In this document: piece after piece, positions 21,682-32,189 of the stretch
Numbering within the stretch: position 1 is the stretch's first letter
Layout of the letters: each line of letters begins with the position of its first letter
Source of the DNA: Methanoregulaceae archaeon
Lineage (GTDB): Archaea > Halobacteriota > Methanomicrobia > Methanomicrobiales > Methanospirillaceae
Direction of reading: 5' to 3'
Assembly (NCBI GenBank): GCA_015660885.1
Contig: JACTUB010000008.1
Location: 1-64,000 of the forward strand
DNA: 64,000 nt
Notes under the pieces: model-generated
What the model was told of the DNA's origin: nothing
Databases searched by the model: none
What the model saw: only the letters and a program-made list of their open reading frames with translations
Position numbers and translations under genes: made by a program

Positions 21682-23090
21682 TGGATGAGCTTCTGAGCCA
21701 CTAGCTTGTTGTCCTCATCCAGTACGATCATATGGGTCGCACATGATACACAGGGGTCGTACCCACGCATGACAACTTCGGCGAGCTGCCATGGTGCACC
21801 CTCAAGTGCCTTACTGCAGGTAGCAAAGTTCCACGTGGTCGGCACGAGCATGTTGAAGTACTGGACCTTCCAGTTCTTGACCCGTGCAATATGGGCATCG
21901 CAGCCACGCGGGGCTTCGTTGGTTGCCCAGCCGATTGAACCGTCACCCTGGGGGATGTAGTCTGCAAGGACCTTTCCACTGGTGTTCAGTTCGTCAAGGC
22001 TGTCCATCATTTCGTAGCAGCAGTCCTGGTATTCCATCTCACGGGCAATGTTCTGGCCTCGGGTGCCTTTCTCGTCGAACTTTTTGAAGGTGACGAGACG
22101 TGCACGTGGACCGACCTCGACAGGCTGGCCGTCATACAACGGGATGCTGGTGCAGGCTTCCATCTGGGGGTTGACCTTGGTTCCTATCTTTGTGGTTCCA
22201 CCAACCGGATACCGGGGCTCTTCGAGATCAACAGTCATTTCACCCATGTACCAGTCCCATGGCCTGGTATCCTTGAACCGGTTGAGATCCCAAGTGGGGT
22301 GTTCTTCCTGGCTTGATGTGCCGTAGAATGCATGGGTTGCAAGGTAGCCCTGGTTGTGGTAACCGAGATCCTTAGGCAGTGCGACTTTCATGCCGCCGAC
22401 ATCCACGAAGTCTCTCTTGTGGTAGCTGCGGATAACAGCGATCATGAAGTCTGCCTGCTGATGGGCAAGGACGAGTCCTTCCTTGGCAAGATCGTACATC
22501 TTGTGCTTTGCCTGCTCGGAAACGTTCCGGTACATACCACCGACGCGGGTGTTACTTGGGTGGATACATTCTCCCCCGGAGATCTGGCCAATTGTCTGAC
22601 CGATTTCACGGAGCCGCTGGATGCGTTTGGCAACGCTGCGCACCGGTTCTTCCGGTGTGAACGGGTTGATCTTGGTCTCAGTGCCCGGAATATAGAAGTC
22701 GGGCAGGATCAGGATGTCGTGCAGTGCAATGCTGTGCAGACGGTTAGCCAGCTGGAGGATATGACGGAGCATCAGTGCATCCTTCGGGATCTCGCACTTG
22801 ATGGATGCTTCCATCGCCTCAGTAGCGGCAATCGTGTGGGCAATCGGACAGATACCGCATACACGCGATGCGATCTTGGGCACCTGCTCGGGTGTCTTTC
22901 CGACGGCGAGTTTTTCAACTCCCCTCACCGGGGTAATGGAGCACCAGTTACCCGTCTCGATGATGCCTGCGTCATTAACCTTCAGGACGAGTTTTGAGTG
23001 TCCCTCATGTCTTGTGGTTGGGGAAATCTCTACAACTTTCGACAATATTATCGCCTCATTTAATGTTGAGTTGTTCATACTTCTGTACAA
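21678..23090 (-). CDS. frhA: coenzyme F420 hydrogenase subunit alpha
   Basis: RVCGICPIAHTIA N-terminal and DPCVSCATHM C-terminal NiFe ligands. Confidence 0.96.
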   Translation of the reverse strand: MYRSMNNSTLNEAIILSKVVEISPTTRHEGHSKLVLKVNDAGIIETGNWCSITPVRGVEKLAVGKTPEQVPKIASRVCGICPIAHTIAATEAMEASIKCEIPKDALMLRHILQLANRLHSIALHDILILPDFYIPGTETKINPFTPEEPVRSVAKRIQRLREIGQTIGQISGGECIHPSNTRVGGMYRNVSEQAKHKMYDLAKEGLVLAHQQADFMIAVIRSYHKRDFVDVGGMKVALPKDLGYHNQGYLATHAFYGTSSQEEHPTWDLNRFKDTRPWDWYMGEMTVDLEEPRYPVGGTTKIGTKVNPQMEACTSIPLYDGQPVEVGPRARLVTFKKFDEKGTRGQNIAREMEYQDCCYEMMDSLDELNTSGKVLADYIPQGDGSIGWATNEAPRGCDAHIARVKNWKVQYFNMLVPTTWNFATCSKALEGAPWQLAEVVMRGYDPCVSCATHMIVLDEDNKLVAQKLIQ

Positions 23091-23354
23091 AATTACTCTA
23101 TACTTCTCTCATCTCTAGAGATAATTGACCGTACAAAGTACGTTCGATCTATCTTGCACGATAGGTTTTATAACCCTTATTATACGATTCTTGCTAGACA
23201 ATGACCATAAAATACTTTTTATAAACCTGTTGAAAAGCCCAAAAAAAGCATAGTACCGACGATATACATCAATATTTCTTTTGTATTTTATTATATATTA
23301 AAATAAAAAGAGAATTTTTTTATTCGTAAAATAATTTTTTATAAGAAGGAGTCT

Positions 23355-24353
23355 TTATTCAGCTCTCTGTTTTTCACTGTTTAGTTCATCATACAATTCA
23401 GCGATGGTTGCCCGCCGCTCGGCATATGCGTCGTGCTGGTGAATGCTCTCTTCGTTTGTCTGCTTGATCGTGACTACAGAATCGCCGGCAAGGTACTCAA
23501 ATTCAGCGAGAACTTTCTTCGCCATCTCCCGCACACAGTCTTCAACAAACCGTGGGTTCTTGTGCGCGGCGAGGATCACCGCACCTTCGTCACCCCGCTT
23601 GAGCAACTCATAGATGTCGGCACTCATCGACTCTTTCAATATCCAGATGATCTTTTCAAGGTCGACATCCTGGTCATCGTCAGTTTCAATGCAGAGAAAT
23701 CCCCTGCCCCGCTGGTTATGGGTAGCCATGGGGACTTCGTTAAAAAATGCCTCGATCTGGTCCTTGTCGACCCCAAGATCCTGGAGGACATGATCTGCCC
23801 GCTCCATCATGATGTTCTGGGCACAGGGGCATGCGGTCATCCCGGTAACTTCTGCCCCGATGCTCTTGCGCACAATAGGATCCCGGAAGGTGCGCCTCGC
23901 GACGGCACGGGCGTGCACCTTCACTACTTCATCACAGGCTGTGTGACTGACCGGGGTTTCGCGCTTCACCATGTACTCACTGCGCATGAAGACTTCCGTG
24001 CGGTCGGCATACTTATGACGGTCCAGGAGCTTCCGCGCAACAACGCTGCAGAGTTTTTCGATCATGTTTACCTCGCCGTCAATTGCCTGCTGGAGGACTT
24101 CGTCAATTACCTCAAAGTTCCTTGAGAGATTGGCCCCTTTCAGGCTCCCGGGCAGGTCTACGAATACATCAAAATTTGAGATAAATATGACCGGGCGTTT
24201 TCCATGGCGGTGGACTTCGACCAGTTTTTTTACGTTTTTCACGCCGACGCGGGTGAGGTTTATCCGGACATCGGGAATGGTTGCCTGGATGTCTGGCAGT
24301 TCGCGATCAAACGTCTGGTCGGGTCTCTCATCTGTAGACTGTTTTTTAATAAG
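23355..24353 (-). CDS. mptA: GTP cyclohydrolase MptA (archaeal GCYH-IB); 5' end unresolved
   Basis: Track ORF begins at GTG 24242, but conserved ELPDIQATIPDVRINLTRVG lies in frame upstream; frame is open back to TGA at 24354-24356. Confidence 0.88.
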   Translation of the reverse strand, partial: LIKKQSTDERPDQTFDRELPDIQATIPDVRINLTRVGVKNVKKLVEVHRHGKRPVIFISNFDVFVDLPGSLKGANLSRNFEVIDEVLQQAIDGEVNMIEKLCSVVARKLLDRHKYADRTEVFMRSEYMVKRETPVSHTACDEVVKVHARAVARRTFRDPIVRKSIGAEVTGMTACPCAQNIMMERADHVLQDLGVDKDQIEAFFNEVPMATHNQRGRGFLCIETDDDQDVDLEKIIWILKESMSADIYELLKRGDEGAVILAAHKNPRFVEDCVREMAKKVLAEFEYLAGDSVVTIKQTNEESIHQHDAYAERRATIAELYDELNSEKQRAE

Positions 24354-24445
24354 TCATCGCATCCCAGTAATTGTTCCCGTTTTGCTTCTTTGGTTTTTTT
24401 ATATAATATTTATGTGCTTTGTTGCAGATATCAAAGGGATCTACT

Positions 24446-25435
24446 ATGTTAAAAAAATATTATGAAACGGATGCGGATCTCTCGGTGCTGAAAGGGAAGC
24501 GCATTGCGGTGATCGGATATGGCTCACAGGGACGGGGGCAGTCTCTCAACCTCAAAGACAGCGGGCTTGATGTAATGATCGGCCTTCGGCCCGGGAAGAG
24601 CTGGGATGCAGCAGTAAAAGACGGCATGAAGGTGATACCTGTTGCCGAGGCTGTAAAAAAGGCTGATATTGTCCAGATCCTCCTTCCTGACGAACACCAG
24701 GCGGCTGTCTACAAGAGCGAGATCATGCCCCATCTTAAAGAGAATAAATGTCTTATGTTCTCACACGGGTTCAATATCCACTTCGGACAGATTGTTCCGC
24801 CTCCTACGGTTGACGTTGTCATGGTTGCCCCGAAAGGACCGGGATTTATGGTACGGCGGCAGTATGAGGAGGGAAAAGGGGTACCTGCACTTATCGCCGT
24901 CCAGCAGGATCACACCGGTAAAGCCCACCAGATTGCACTCGCTTATGCAAAAGGTATTGGTGCTACCCGTGCGGTAGTGCTGGAAACTTCATTCCGCGAA
25001 GAGACCGAGACGGATCTCTTCGGGGAACAGGCCGTGCTTTGCGGCGGGTGCACGTCTCTTGTCAAGGCCGGATTTGAGACGCTGGTTGATGCCGGTTACG
25101 AGCCGGAAATGGCATATCTCGAGGTGCTCCATGAGCTGAAACTGATTGTCGACCTGATTTACGAAGGCGGGCTCACTAACATGCGTCAATATATCAGCAA
25201 CACTGCACAGTATGGCGATCTCACCCGTGGTCCCCGAGTCATCGGTCCGGAAACCTACGAAGCGATGCAGGAGATTTTAGAAGAAATCCAGTCCGGGAAA
25301 TTTGCCCGTGAATGGATGCTTGAAAATATGGTAAACCGCCCTGTTTTCAATGCACTCACAAAGGCAGATGAGGATCATCTCATCGAAGAAGTAGGAAAAG
25401 AAGTCCGCGGAATGATGCCCCAGTTCAATAGATAA
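24446..25435 (+). CDS. ilvC: ketol-acid reductoisomerase
   Basis: [21 protein letters not shown] motif, KGPG and [13 protein letters not shown]. Confidence 0.96.
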   Translation: MLKKYYETDADLSVLKGKRIAVIGYGSQGRGQSLNLKDSGLDVMIGLRPGKSWDAAVKDGMKVIPVAEAVKKADIVQILLPDEHQAAVYKSEIMPHLKENKCLMFSHGFNIHFGQIVPPPTVDVVMVAPKGPGFMVRRQYEEGKGVPALIAVQQDHTGKAHQIALAYAKGIGATRAVVLETSFREETETDLFGEQAVLCGGCTSLVKAGFETLVDAGYEPEMAYLEVLHELKLIVDLIYEGGLTNMRQYISNTAQYGDLTRGPRVIGPETYEAMQEILEEIQSGKFAREWMLENMVNRPVFNALTKADEDHLIEEVGKEVRGMMPQFNR

Positions 25436-25801
25436 TTTTCGTTATGTTAGAATCAAATTTTTTCTTTTCGAAAAAAATCCGGTTTACTTGCCGGTCGAGA
25501 AAATAATTTTTCCCTATATATTGAAATTTTTAAACACTTCTTCATTCGGGCATCTGATTCCATTTCAACCGACAATTCCGTTACAGAGAATTATCTTAAT
25601 ATGCGAGATGAAAAGAAATGCAGTATTATTTTCTCAGGGGTGTAATGTATGTGTTATTCCTTACATTCGTCATCCCGCATAAGTGTGCGTACAAACATGC
25701 CCTTCCATATATATCTTCCCTCAAGGAAAACAGAATTGGATTGATTAGATATCCCCGGGAGAAAGCCTTTTGGATGGGCGGCGCCTTTATATTATACAAC
25801 T

Positions 25802-26422
25802 ATGTCCGAATCTTATGAAAATCTCCTCAAACAGGCATATTCCAATATCACCGAAAAAACTGAATCTTCGGACCGTTTTGTAGTTCCTGAAGCAAAAGCG
25901 TACGTTGAAGGTAAGACTACAGTTCTTGAAAACTTCACAGAGATTGCAAGCAAGGTTCGTCGTAATCCGGAACACTTGATGAAATTCCTGCTCGGCGAGC
26001 TAGGTACGTCTGGAAAAATCGATGGTAACCGTGCTATTTTTAATGGAAAATTTGAGATCTCCCTTCTCAAAATGATCATTAAGAGTTATGTTGAGGACTA
26101 TGTGATCTGCTCCGAATGCGGTAAACCAGATACACGGCTTGTCAAGGACGATCGTGTCATGTTGCTCCGTTGTGATGCCTGCGGCGGTCACCGCCCCGTG
26201 AGAAAGAGAAAAGCCCGCACGGAACCTGTCTCCGAGAACCTTGAGGAAGGCACAGTCATGGACGTGGAGATTCAATCGATCTCCAAACGTGGTGACGGGG
26301 TTGTGAAAATGGGACGTTATATCATGTATGTGGCAAATGCAAAGCCCGGGCAGAAGGTAAAAATTAAAATTTCCCGTATTTCTGGGTCGATTGTATTTAC
26401 CGAACGGGCGCCGGAAGAATAA
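25802..26422 (+). CDS. translation initiation factor aIF2 subunit beta with C-terminal TRAM domain
   Basis: Zinc ribbon [26 protein letters not shown] followed by TRAM-like sequence. Confidence 0.92.
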   Translation: MSESYENLLKQAYSNITEKTESSDRFVVPEAKAYVEGKTTVLENFTEIASKVRRNPEHLMKFLLGELGTSGKIDGNRAIFNGKFEISLLKMIIKSYVEDYVICSECGKPDTRLVKDDRVMLLRCDACGGHRPVRKRKARTEPVSENLEEGTVMDVEIQSISKRGDGVVKMGRYIMYVANAKPGQKVKIKISRISGSIVFTERAPEE

Positions 26423-26784
26423 ATATTATCAAAGGTCCTCTTGGATCTCAGCTTCAAACCCGAAATGTTTTAAAAATTTCTCTCTTAATCTTTCGCTAAT
26501 ACATTTTAAGGATTTCATTTTTCCCTGCCAAAAGTAGAAAATAAAATGTGATATCTCTGGATTTTGAAGTTTCGTTTCTTCACACCCGGCCGAGAAGTAG
26601 GATGCATACTATGAGAGTCAGAAATATCAGTCTTAAAAAATTGTTGAAAAACGCACGATTAATTTTAATTTCACGAGGGTAATTCTACACCAAAATTTTG
26701 TGGAATACCGATTGGAAAATATTATTGGGTGAAAAGATTTTAACCCCCTTAGAAAAGATATTTTATTATAGGAATTTCTAAAAA

Positions 26785-27054
26785 TTATTGCTTCTTTAAG
26801 TCTTTGATCAGCTCGTTGCAGTGACCCGAGATCCTTTTGCATGCCTTTTTGATTATGGGAAGGGGATTTTTCTTACCCTTTGTAGTAACGAGAAGTTCCG
26901 GGTCTGAGAACTGGAATTCTATAATATATTTTGCCACATCAACATCAGGGTCGCTCAAAATTTCCTCAACAAGGGCATTCATAAACGTATGTCCCTCCCC
27001 TTGGATGACGAGTCGCACTTTATCTTTTTCGAGATCTAGTACTTTTACAATCAT
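26785..27054 (-). CDS. rpoL: DNA-directed RNA polymerase subunit L
   Basis: EGHTFMNALVEEILSDPDVDVAKYIIEFQFSDPELLVTTKG; start MIVKVL at 27054. Confidence 0.92.
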   Translation of the reverse strand: MIVKVLDLEKDKVRLVIQGEGHTFMNALVEEILSDPDVDVAKYIIEFQFSDPELLVTTKGKKNPLPIIKKACKRISGHCNELIKDLKKQ

Positions 27055-27155
27055 GCACCTATGTTTGGGCACCTGAAAACTATTAAAGTATGGGTGGCAT
27101 TGAACACCGGAATAATATTCATAAAAACTCGTATTATAAAGTGAACCGATGTAAT

Positions 27156-27878
27156 TTATTTAAATTCGAAGATGTCGCCGTCTTTCCCGAGGTGGGGGAG
27201 ATCCCACGGAATAAGATGGCTCTGATGAATGCAACGATAGTCTTTTGGAGCAAGGTTCTGTGCGAGTGCGCAGGCATCGAGATAATTCATATGCTTGTGA
27301 ATTGTTATATCGGAAGGGACAAGGGCGTCAATGAGTAGAAGATCCAGATTAGTGAGAAGATCAAGGCTTTTTTGCGGGAGATCAGCCTTCGTATCTGAAG
27401 TATACCCCACCTTAGAGTCACCGGTTTCAAATAATATGCCACAGGTAAATGCCGGGGGATGTTTTACCATGAACAGTGTGAGGGTTATCCCGAAAATATC
27501 GAATGGAACGTAGGGCTGAATTTCACCCTTTTCAAAGGTAAGAAACCTGAAGATTTCAGCACAATAATTTAGTACCGGGGGAGCAGCAAATACCGGGGGG
27601 ATCTTCTGCACCCGGTAGAATTCGCCAAATCCGATAAAATGATCATAGTGCCCGTGTGTCCAGATAACGGCGTCGATATGAGGAGAGCCATGCTGGAGAA
27701 GCTGCTGCCGAAGATCCGGTGAAGAATCAATGAGGATATGTCTCCCTTCATTCTCGAGAAGAAGCGATGTTCGCAGACGCATTGCCCCTGTTTTCTGTGC
27801 ATGCGTGCATTGGGGGCAGTTGCATCCCACTTTTGGTGTACCAATTGCATCGCCGGTTCCCAGAAGGGTAATCTTCAT
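27156..27878 (-). CDS. MBL-fold metal-dependent hydrolase (PhnP-like)
   Basis: LLGTGDAIGTPKVGCNCPQC and WTHGHYDHFIGF. Confidence 0.85.
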   Translation of the reverse strand: MKITLLGTGDAIGTPKVGCNCPQCTHAQKTGAMRLRTSLLLENEGRHILIDSSPDLRQQLLQHGSPHIDAVIWTHGHYDHFIGFGEFYRVQKIPPVFAAPPVLNYCAEIFRFLTFEKGEIQPYVPFDIFGITLTLFMVKHPPAFTCGILFETGDSKVGYTSDTKADLPQKSLDLLTNLDLLLIDALVPSDITIHKHMNYLDACALAQNLAPKDYRCIHQSHLIPWDLPHLGKDGDIFEFK

Positions 27879-27879
27879 A

Positions 27880-29154
27880 TTATAACCAATTCAGGTGCCG
27901 GATTGCGTCCCGGTTTTTCACCATATGGATACCTTTCTCTATATCTTCGCGCCCGATAGTTTTCCGATTATCCATGAGGGAAGAAAGAATGGCTTCCTTG
28001 ACCATCATGCGGAGATCAGAGCCAGAAAATCCATCTGTCTGGGACGCAAGCTGCTGATAATCGAGAGTGCAGGGGATTGAGGAAGTCACCTTCATTATGA
28101 TGTTCTTGCGCATGTCTTCATTCGGGAGGGGAAACTCCACGACTTCGTCAAATCTCCGCCACGCTGCCTCATCGAGCAGCTGCGGATGGTTGGTAGCGCC
28201 AATCAGAAGCACGTTGTTTTTTACCAGATTGATCTTGTCGATGTTTTTTAACAGGGAGTTGACTGCGCGTTTCATGGCCCCATGGTCATCTGCGACACGA
28301 CTCTTGGCAACAAAATCGAATTCATCGATAAAAAGGATTGAAGGTGCAAGTTTCTTGGCGAGTTCAAATATACGATCAATATTTTTGGAGGTCTCCCCAA
28401 GGTATTGGGAAGTAACCATCGAGAGACGAACTTCGAGAATCGGCATGTGCATGGTTCGGGACATTGCAAGTGCCAGTGATGTCTTTCCAGTGCCTGGTGG
28501 CCCGACAAAGAGTAGTTTTCCTACTTCGTGGATTCTGTGGTGGCGCAGGAATTCCCGGTTGTTGATTGCGAGCTGTATCTTGGTGATAATCGCGATCTGC
28601 TCTGGTGTGCGGATAAGATCTTCCATCTGCTGCTCCACCTCTTCCGGGGCTAGGATAATAACGAGATCAAGTGCGCTCCGGAGTTTTTCGTCTTCACCTA
28701 TCAATTTTGAAACCCGAGCGTCAAGATATGCTTTGGTATCCTCGTAAGGCGGATTTGTAGCTCTGACGGTCTCGTAATTTATTCCCGTTGAATCCATGTT
28801 TTCAAAGAAAAAAGCAAGTGAGGGATTTTTTTCAATAAAAGATTTGCCTCCCTGCCTGAGGAACCATTGTGCTGCCGGTTCAAGCGCGGTAACACGGATT
28901 CGCTGCCCAAAATCTTCGTAAGCGACAAACGGATTTGCTGATAATTTCTGATGAGCGTCCGCAATAGCCAGTGATCGCTTGATCAGACCGTCGCTTACAT
29001 ATACCGGCCTCCTGATATCCGCGGTTGTTGTAATAGAAAAAATCTCCCGACAGATAGGTGTAAGGTCATTGATATCGAGCTGGGGGTTCTGGTTGAAAAT
29101 TTCAGCAGTCAGAACGATTTCCATTATGCGCAGGACTTCAGAATCTCCAGACAT
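27880..29154 (-). CDS. AAA-family ATPase
   Basis: Walker A GPPGTGKTS, Walker B ILFIDEFD, SRH GATNHPQLLDEAAWRRFD. Confidence 0.9.
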   Translation of the reverse strand: MSGDSEVLRIMEIVLTAEIFNQNPQLDINDLTPICREIFSITTTADIRRPVYVSDGLIKRSLAIADAHQKLSANPFVAYEDFGQRIRVTALEPAAQWFLRQGGKSFIEKNPSLAFFFENMDSTGINYETVRATNPPYEDTKAYLDARVSKLIGEDEKLRSALDLVIILAPEEVEQQMEDLIRTPEQIAIITKIQLAINNREFLRHHRIHEVGKLLFVGPPGTGKTSLALAMSRTMHMPILEVRLSMVTSQYLGETSKNIDRIFELAKKLAPSILFIDEFDFVAKSRVADDHGAMKRAVNSLLKNIDKINLVKNNVLLIGATNHPQLLDEAAWRRFDEVVEFPLPNEDMRKNIIMKVTSSIPCTLDYQQLASQTDGFSGSDLRMMVKEAILSSLMDNRKTIGREDIEKGIHMVKNRDAIRHLNWL

Positions 29155-29193
29155 GGCTGTAACCTTATTTATTCATCTTCCGAATGAATAAGA

Positions 29194-30075
29194 CTATCTA
29201 GAGCGTGTAGTCACGAAACAGCCATCACTGGTCACAATCACCGTGTGCTCATGCTGGGAGACGAGTGATCCAGGGATGTCAGAAAGGACCGGGTAAACGT
29301 GAAGTACCTGCGATCTGACAAGTCCGGGAAGAACAATATCCAGTTTTTTTTCGCTGAGCCATCGTCGGGCAAAAGGTAACCCATGGCGATTTTTTACTGT
29401 ATTCAGTATAGTGCGCGCGACTGGCGTGCGGACAGGTTTTTGTGAAACCTGCGAATAAATCTCTTTACGGGTTTTCTCACCGACATGTCCAGATCCTGTT
29501 GTAGCAAATGGTTCAATAGCAAAAACCATGCCTTCTTCGAGTATCACACCCCCGTTAATTCCGACATTGGGAATGGTCGGGGGGTGGTGGAGAATGTAAC
29601 GAACAAGCCCGTGTCCGGTTAGATTTGATATTGGGCGATAGCCACGACTCTCGATCTCTTGCTGAATTGCTGCCCCCAGATCTCCCGCTGAGGCTCCTGG
29701 ACGGACTGTTTTAATCGCGGATCCGAGAGCCCGCTCGGATGCATCAAGGAGGAGTGAGTTGTTCCCGAGATCAATTGTAGTTGCGGTATCGGCGATATAC
29801 CCCTCTATCTGGACTCCAAGATCCAGTTTTGCCACATCCCCTTTGACAAATACTCTTTCGTCTCCCGGTGATGCAGTATCGTGTGCAGCGTCTTCATTTA
29901 AGGAAAGGTTAAGAGGGAATGCAAGTGCTGCCCCCTCTTCTTGTACCTGTAATTCTATCGACTCGACAAGATCCAGATATGATGCCCCGATGCGGATTCC
30001 CTGCGCACCACGGCTGAGAATTTTTGCCGCGAGAACTCCTGCATCATGATACTTTTCAAAAATATCATCATTCAT
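29194..30075 (-). CDS. map: type II methionine aminopeptidase
   Basis: M24 fold, LDLGVQIEGYIADTA, NLTGHGL, HEHTVIV. Confidence 0.93.
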   Translation of the reverse strand: MNDDIFEKYHDAGVLAAKILSRGAQGIRIGASYLDLVESIELQVQEEGAALAFPLNLSLNEDAAHDTASPGDERVFVKGDVAKLDLGVQIEGYIADTATTIDLGNNSLLLDASERALGSAIKTVRPGASAGDLGAAIQQEIESRGYRPISNLTGHGLVRYILHHPPTIPNVGINGGVILEEGMVFAIEPFATTGSGHVGEKTRKEIYSQVSQKPVRTPVARTILNTVKNRHGLPFARRWLSEKKLDIVLPGLVRSQVLHVYPVLSDIPGSLVSQHEHTVIVTSDGCFVTTRSR

Positions 30076-31199
30076 ACGATCAGTTCCTCGGGAAATACGG
30101 TGAAGTTTTCAAACCCATCCTTTATGACAACTCCTATATCCTCAAGACGAACTCCCCCGATGCCGGGATAGTAGAGCCCTGGCTCGATGGTGATGACGTT
30201 GCCGGATACCAGTGGTTTCCCGGCGGGTCCTACAGTGGGAAGTTCATGGACCTGAAGCCCCACGCCATGACCAAGATTATGCACAAAACCGCGTGAATTG
30301 CTCTCATATCCTTTGTCTTTGAAAAAGTCAACAACAGCCTGGTGGATATCAGCTCCCGACACCCCTGCTTTCACCCGGGAGATCCCGAAACGTTTTGCTT
30401 CATGAAGGGCGGTATACATCTCGCGGATCTCAGTCGAAGGTTCTCCCTTGACAACAGTGCGGGTCATGTCAGCATAGTATCCGGATTTCTCTTCAACGGG
30501 AAAGAGGTCAATGACGATGGGCTCGCCTGATTTAAGGGGACCAGTTCCTGTCATGTGAGGTATTGCGGTTTCCTCACCGCAAGAAACAATAGTATCCACC
30601 GCTGCGCATCCGTATTGCAGGAGCAGATTGTGCATGGAGAATTTGATGTATTCGGCAGTCAATGGTTTTTTATCGACGTAGAGAATACCCTTTTTGACCG
30701 ATGCTTTTTTGATTAGCGAGATTGCAAGCCCCATCGCCTTTTCCGTAGCTTTCTGCACATTCTTCATCAACAGAATTTCATTTTTACTCTTTTTCGCCCG
30801 CATCGACCGGACCGTTTCTTTGTCAACCAAAATCGTACAATATTCACTCAGGATATTTGCCAGAGCAATCGGGAAATCTGGAGGTACAAGGATTTTTTTT
30901 CCGACCTGACCGGCGATCATCTTCGCAGTTGCCCGATACGGGTCCTTTTCTGTTTTTAGAATATCCGGAAGCCCTGCCTGCGCTCTGGTCATCACAGCTG
31001 CAGTAGCTTCACGTGATGCGCGTCCAATCTCCATCTGAGACACGATAATTATCCCTCTCTCTCCCGGTTTCTTAAAAAAGACGAAAGGATCGCTTGTCGT
31101 AAAATGCGTCATGTATCTCATATCTGCATCACGTGACGATGCGTATGCTACGTAGGCATCTGCGCCTCTGGTTTTGACCGCGACTGATAATAGATCCAT
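30072..31199 (-). CDS. Xaa-Pro aminopeptidase (M24 family)
   Basis: DLFPVEEKSGYYADMTRT, HNLGHGVGLQVHELP, ITIEPGLY. Confidence 0.9.
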   Translation of the reverse strand: MDLLSVAVKTRGADAYVAYASSRDADMRYMTHFTTSDPFVFFKKPGERGIIIVSQMEIGRASREATAAVMTRAQAGLPDILKTEKDPYRATAKMIAGQVGKKILVPPDFPIALANILSEYCTILVDKETVRSMRAKKSKNEILLMKNVQKATEKAMGLAISLIKKASVKKGILYVDKKPLTAEYIKFSMHNLLLQYGCAAVDTIVSCGEETAIPHMTGTGPLKSGEPIVIDLFPVEEKSGYYADMTRTVVKGEPSTEIREMYTALHEAKRFGISRVKAGVSGADIHQAVVDFFKDKGYESNSRGFVHNLGHGVGLQVHELPTVGPAGKPLVSGNVITIEPGLYYPGIGGVRLEDIGVVIKDGFENFTVFPEELIV

Positions 31200-31256
31200 C
31201 TCTTAGGATATATGTAGTTAAACGTCAAGTACTTTTATTTCAGAGTTGATGATTGG

Positions 31257-31505
31257 ATGATGGATGAAGACAATAAAAAAAAGTTTAAAATAAAATTTTA
31301 TTATCTTGCCGTGCAACTTAATGCCATCATTCTGTTTTTAGCATTCTCCATAATTGTATTTTTTATTGGCCCGGGCCAGTACCGGATCCCTCTCATCATC
31401 ATCTTAATTCTCATCGTACTGATGCTTTCTTTTAATTTCAAGAAAAAATACCGGGAGACCAAGGCATGGCTTGATGAACATGCAGATAAAGGTAAAGATA
31501 CATAG
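31257..31505 (+). CDS. small membrane protein
   Basis: Two hydrophobic segments within 82 aa. Confidence 0.5.
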   Translation: MMDEDNKKKFKIKFYYLAVQLNAIILFLAFSIIVFFIGPGQYRIPLIIILILIVLMLSFNFKKKYRETKAWLDEHADKGKDT

Positions 31506-31534
31506 CATTGGACTCTTGGTACTGGAAGAGCATC

Positions 31535-31819
31535 ATGCTGAAAAAAATGAAAGAAGAGATTGAACTTCTCAGCCGGCATATCGATGTGGCAAGGGCGGTG
31601 GCAGATCACCAACCTATTGGCATCATGAAACTTGCCGAGCTGCTCAACCTCCCCTCCCACCGGATACGCTACTCCCTTCATGTACTGGAACAGCTCGGCT
31701 ATATCCGCGCATCTACCGAGGGGGCTGTAGCGACTGCTCTCACTGGAGAATTATTTGCACATCTCAACGATGACCTTGATGAACTCGTTCACCTGCTTGA
31801 AATGATGAAGCGCGATTAA
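31535..31819 (+). CDS. winged-helix transcriptional regulator-like protein
   Basis: MKLAELLNLPSHRIRYSLHVLEQLGYIRAS HTH/wing. Confidence 0.65.
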   Translation: MLKKMKEEIELLSRHIDVARAVADHQPIGIMKLAELLNLPSHRIRYSLHVLEQLGYIRASTEGAVATALTGELFAHLNDDLDELVHLLEMMKRD

Positions 31820-31946
31820 TGCGATCGTATTCCCATATCTTTCAATCCTTTTCAGAGATGGATTTCAACTCCTGGAAAAATGGATTGATCAATCATAGTT
31901 ACTTTTAAAAGCACTCAGAAAGAATCTAATAAGGCGCATTGAGACT

Positions 31947-32019
31947 GCCTCCCTAACTCAGTTGGTAGAGTGTCGGACTGTTAATCCGAATGTCACAGGT
32001 TCGAGCCCTGTGGGGGGCG
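31947..32019 (+). tRNA. tRNA-Asn (GTT)
   Basis: GCCTCCC acceptor paired with GGGGGGC; anticodon loop CTGTTAA; T-arm GGTTCGAGCC. Confidence 0.95.
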
Positions 32020-32024
32020 TTTTT

Positions 32025-32099
32025 GGGCCCGTAGCTCAGTCCGGTTAGAGCGCCCGGCTCATAACCGGGCGGTCATGCGTTCGAATCGCATCGGGCCCA
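32025..32099 (+). tRNA. tRNA with CAT anticodon (elongator Met, or Ile2 if lysidine/agmatidine-modified)
   Basis: GGGCCCG/CGGGCCC acceptor; anticodon stem CCCGG-CTCATAA-CCGGG; not initiator-like. Confidence 0.93.
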
Positions 32100-32189
32100 T
32101 TTTTTCGTCATTTTTAGAATATACCATAACCAATTCACCTTAAGATGATTTAATAAACTTTCTATCACCGAACAATCATACCGGGAAGT

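Noticed and set aside
22332-22997. 221-aa forward ORF opposite frhA
   Set aside because: Antisense shadow of hydrogenase coding sequence.
23433-24125. 230-aa forward ORF opposite mptA
   Set aside because: Antisense shadow; mptA frame is clearly coding.
24354-24356. Selenocysteine or other recoding at the mptA upstream TGA
   Set aside because: No SECIS-like element recognised, and position 3 of the protein is not a catalytic site; mutation or a non-canonical start is simpler.
28067-28747. 226-aa forward ORF opposite AAA ATPase
   Set aside because: Antisense shadow with Ser/Arg-rich composition.
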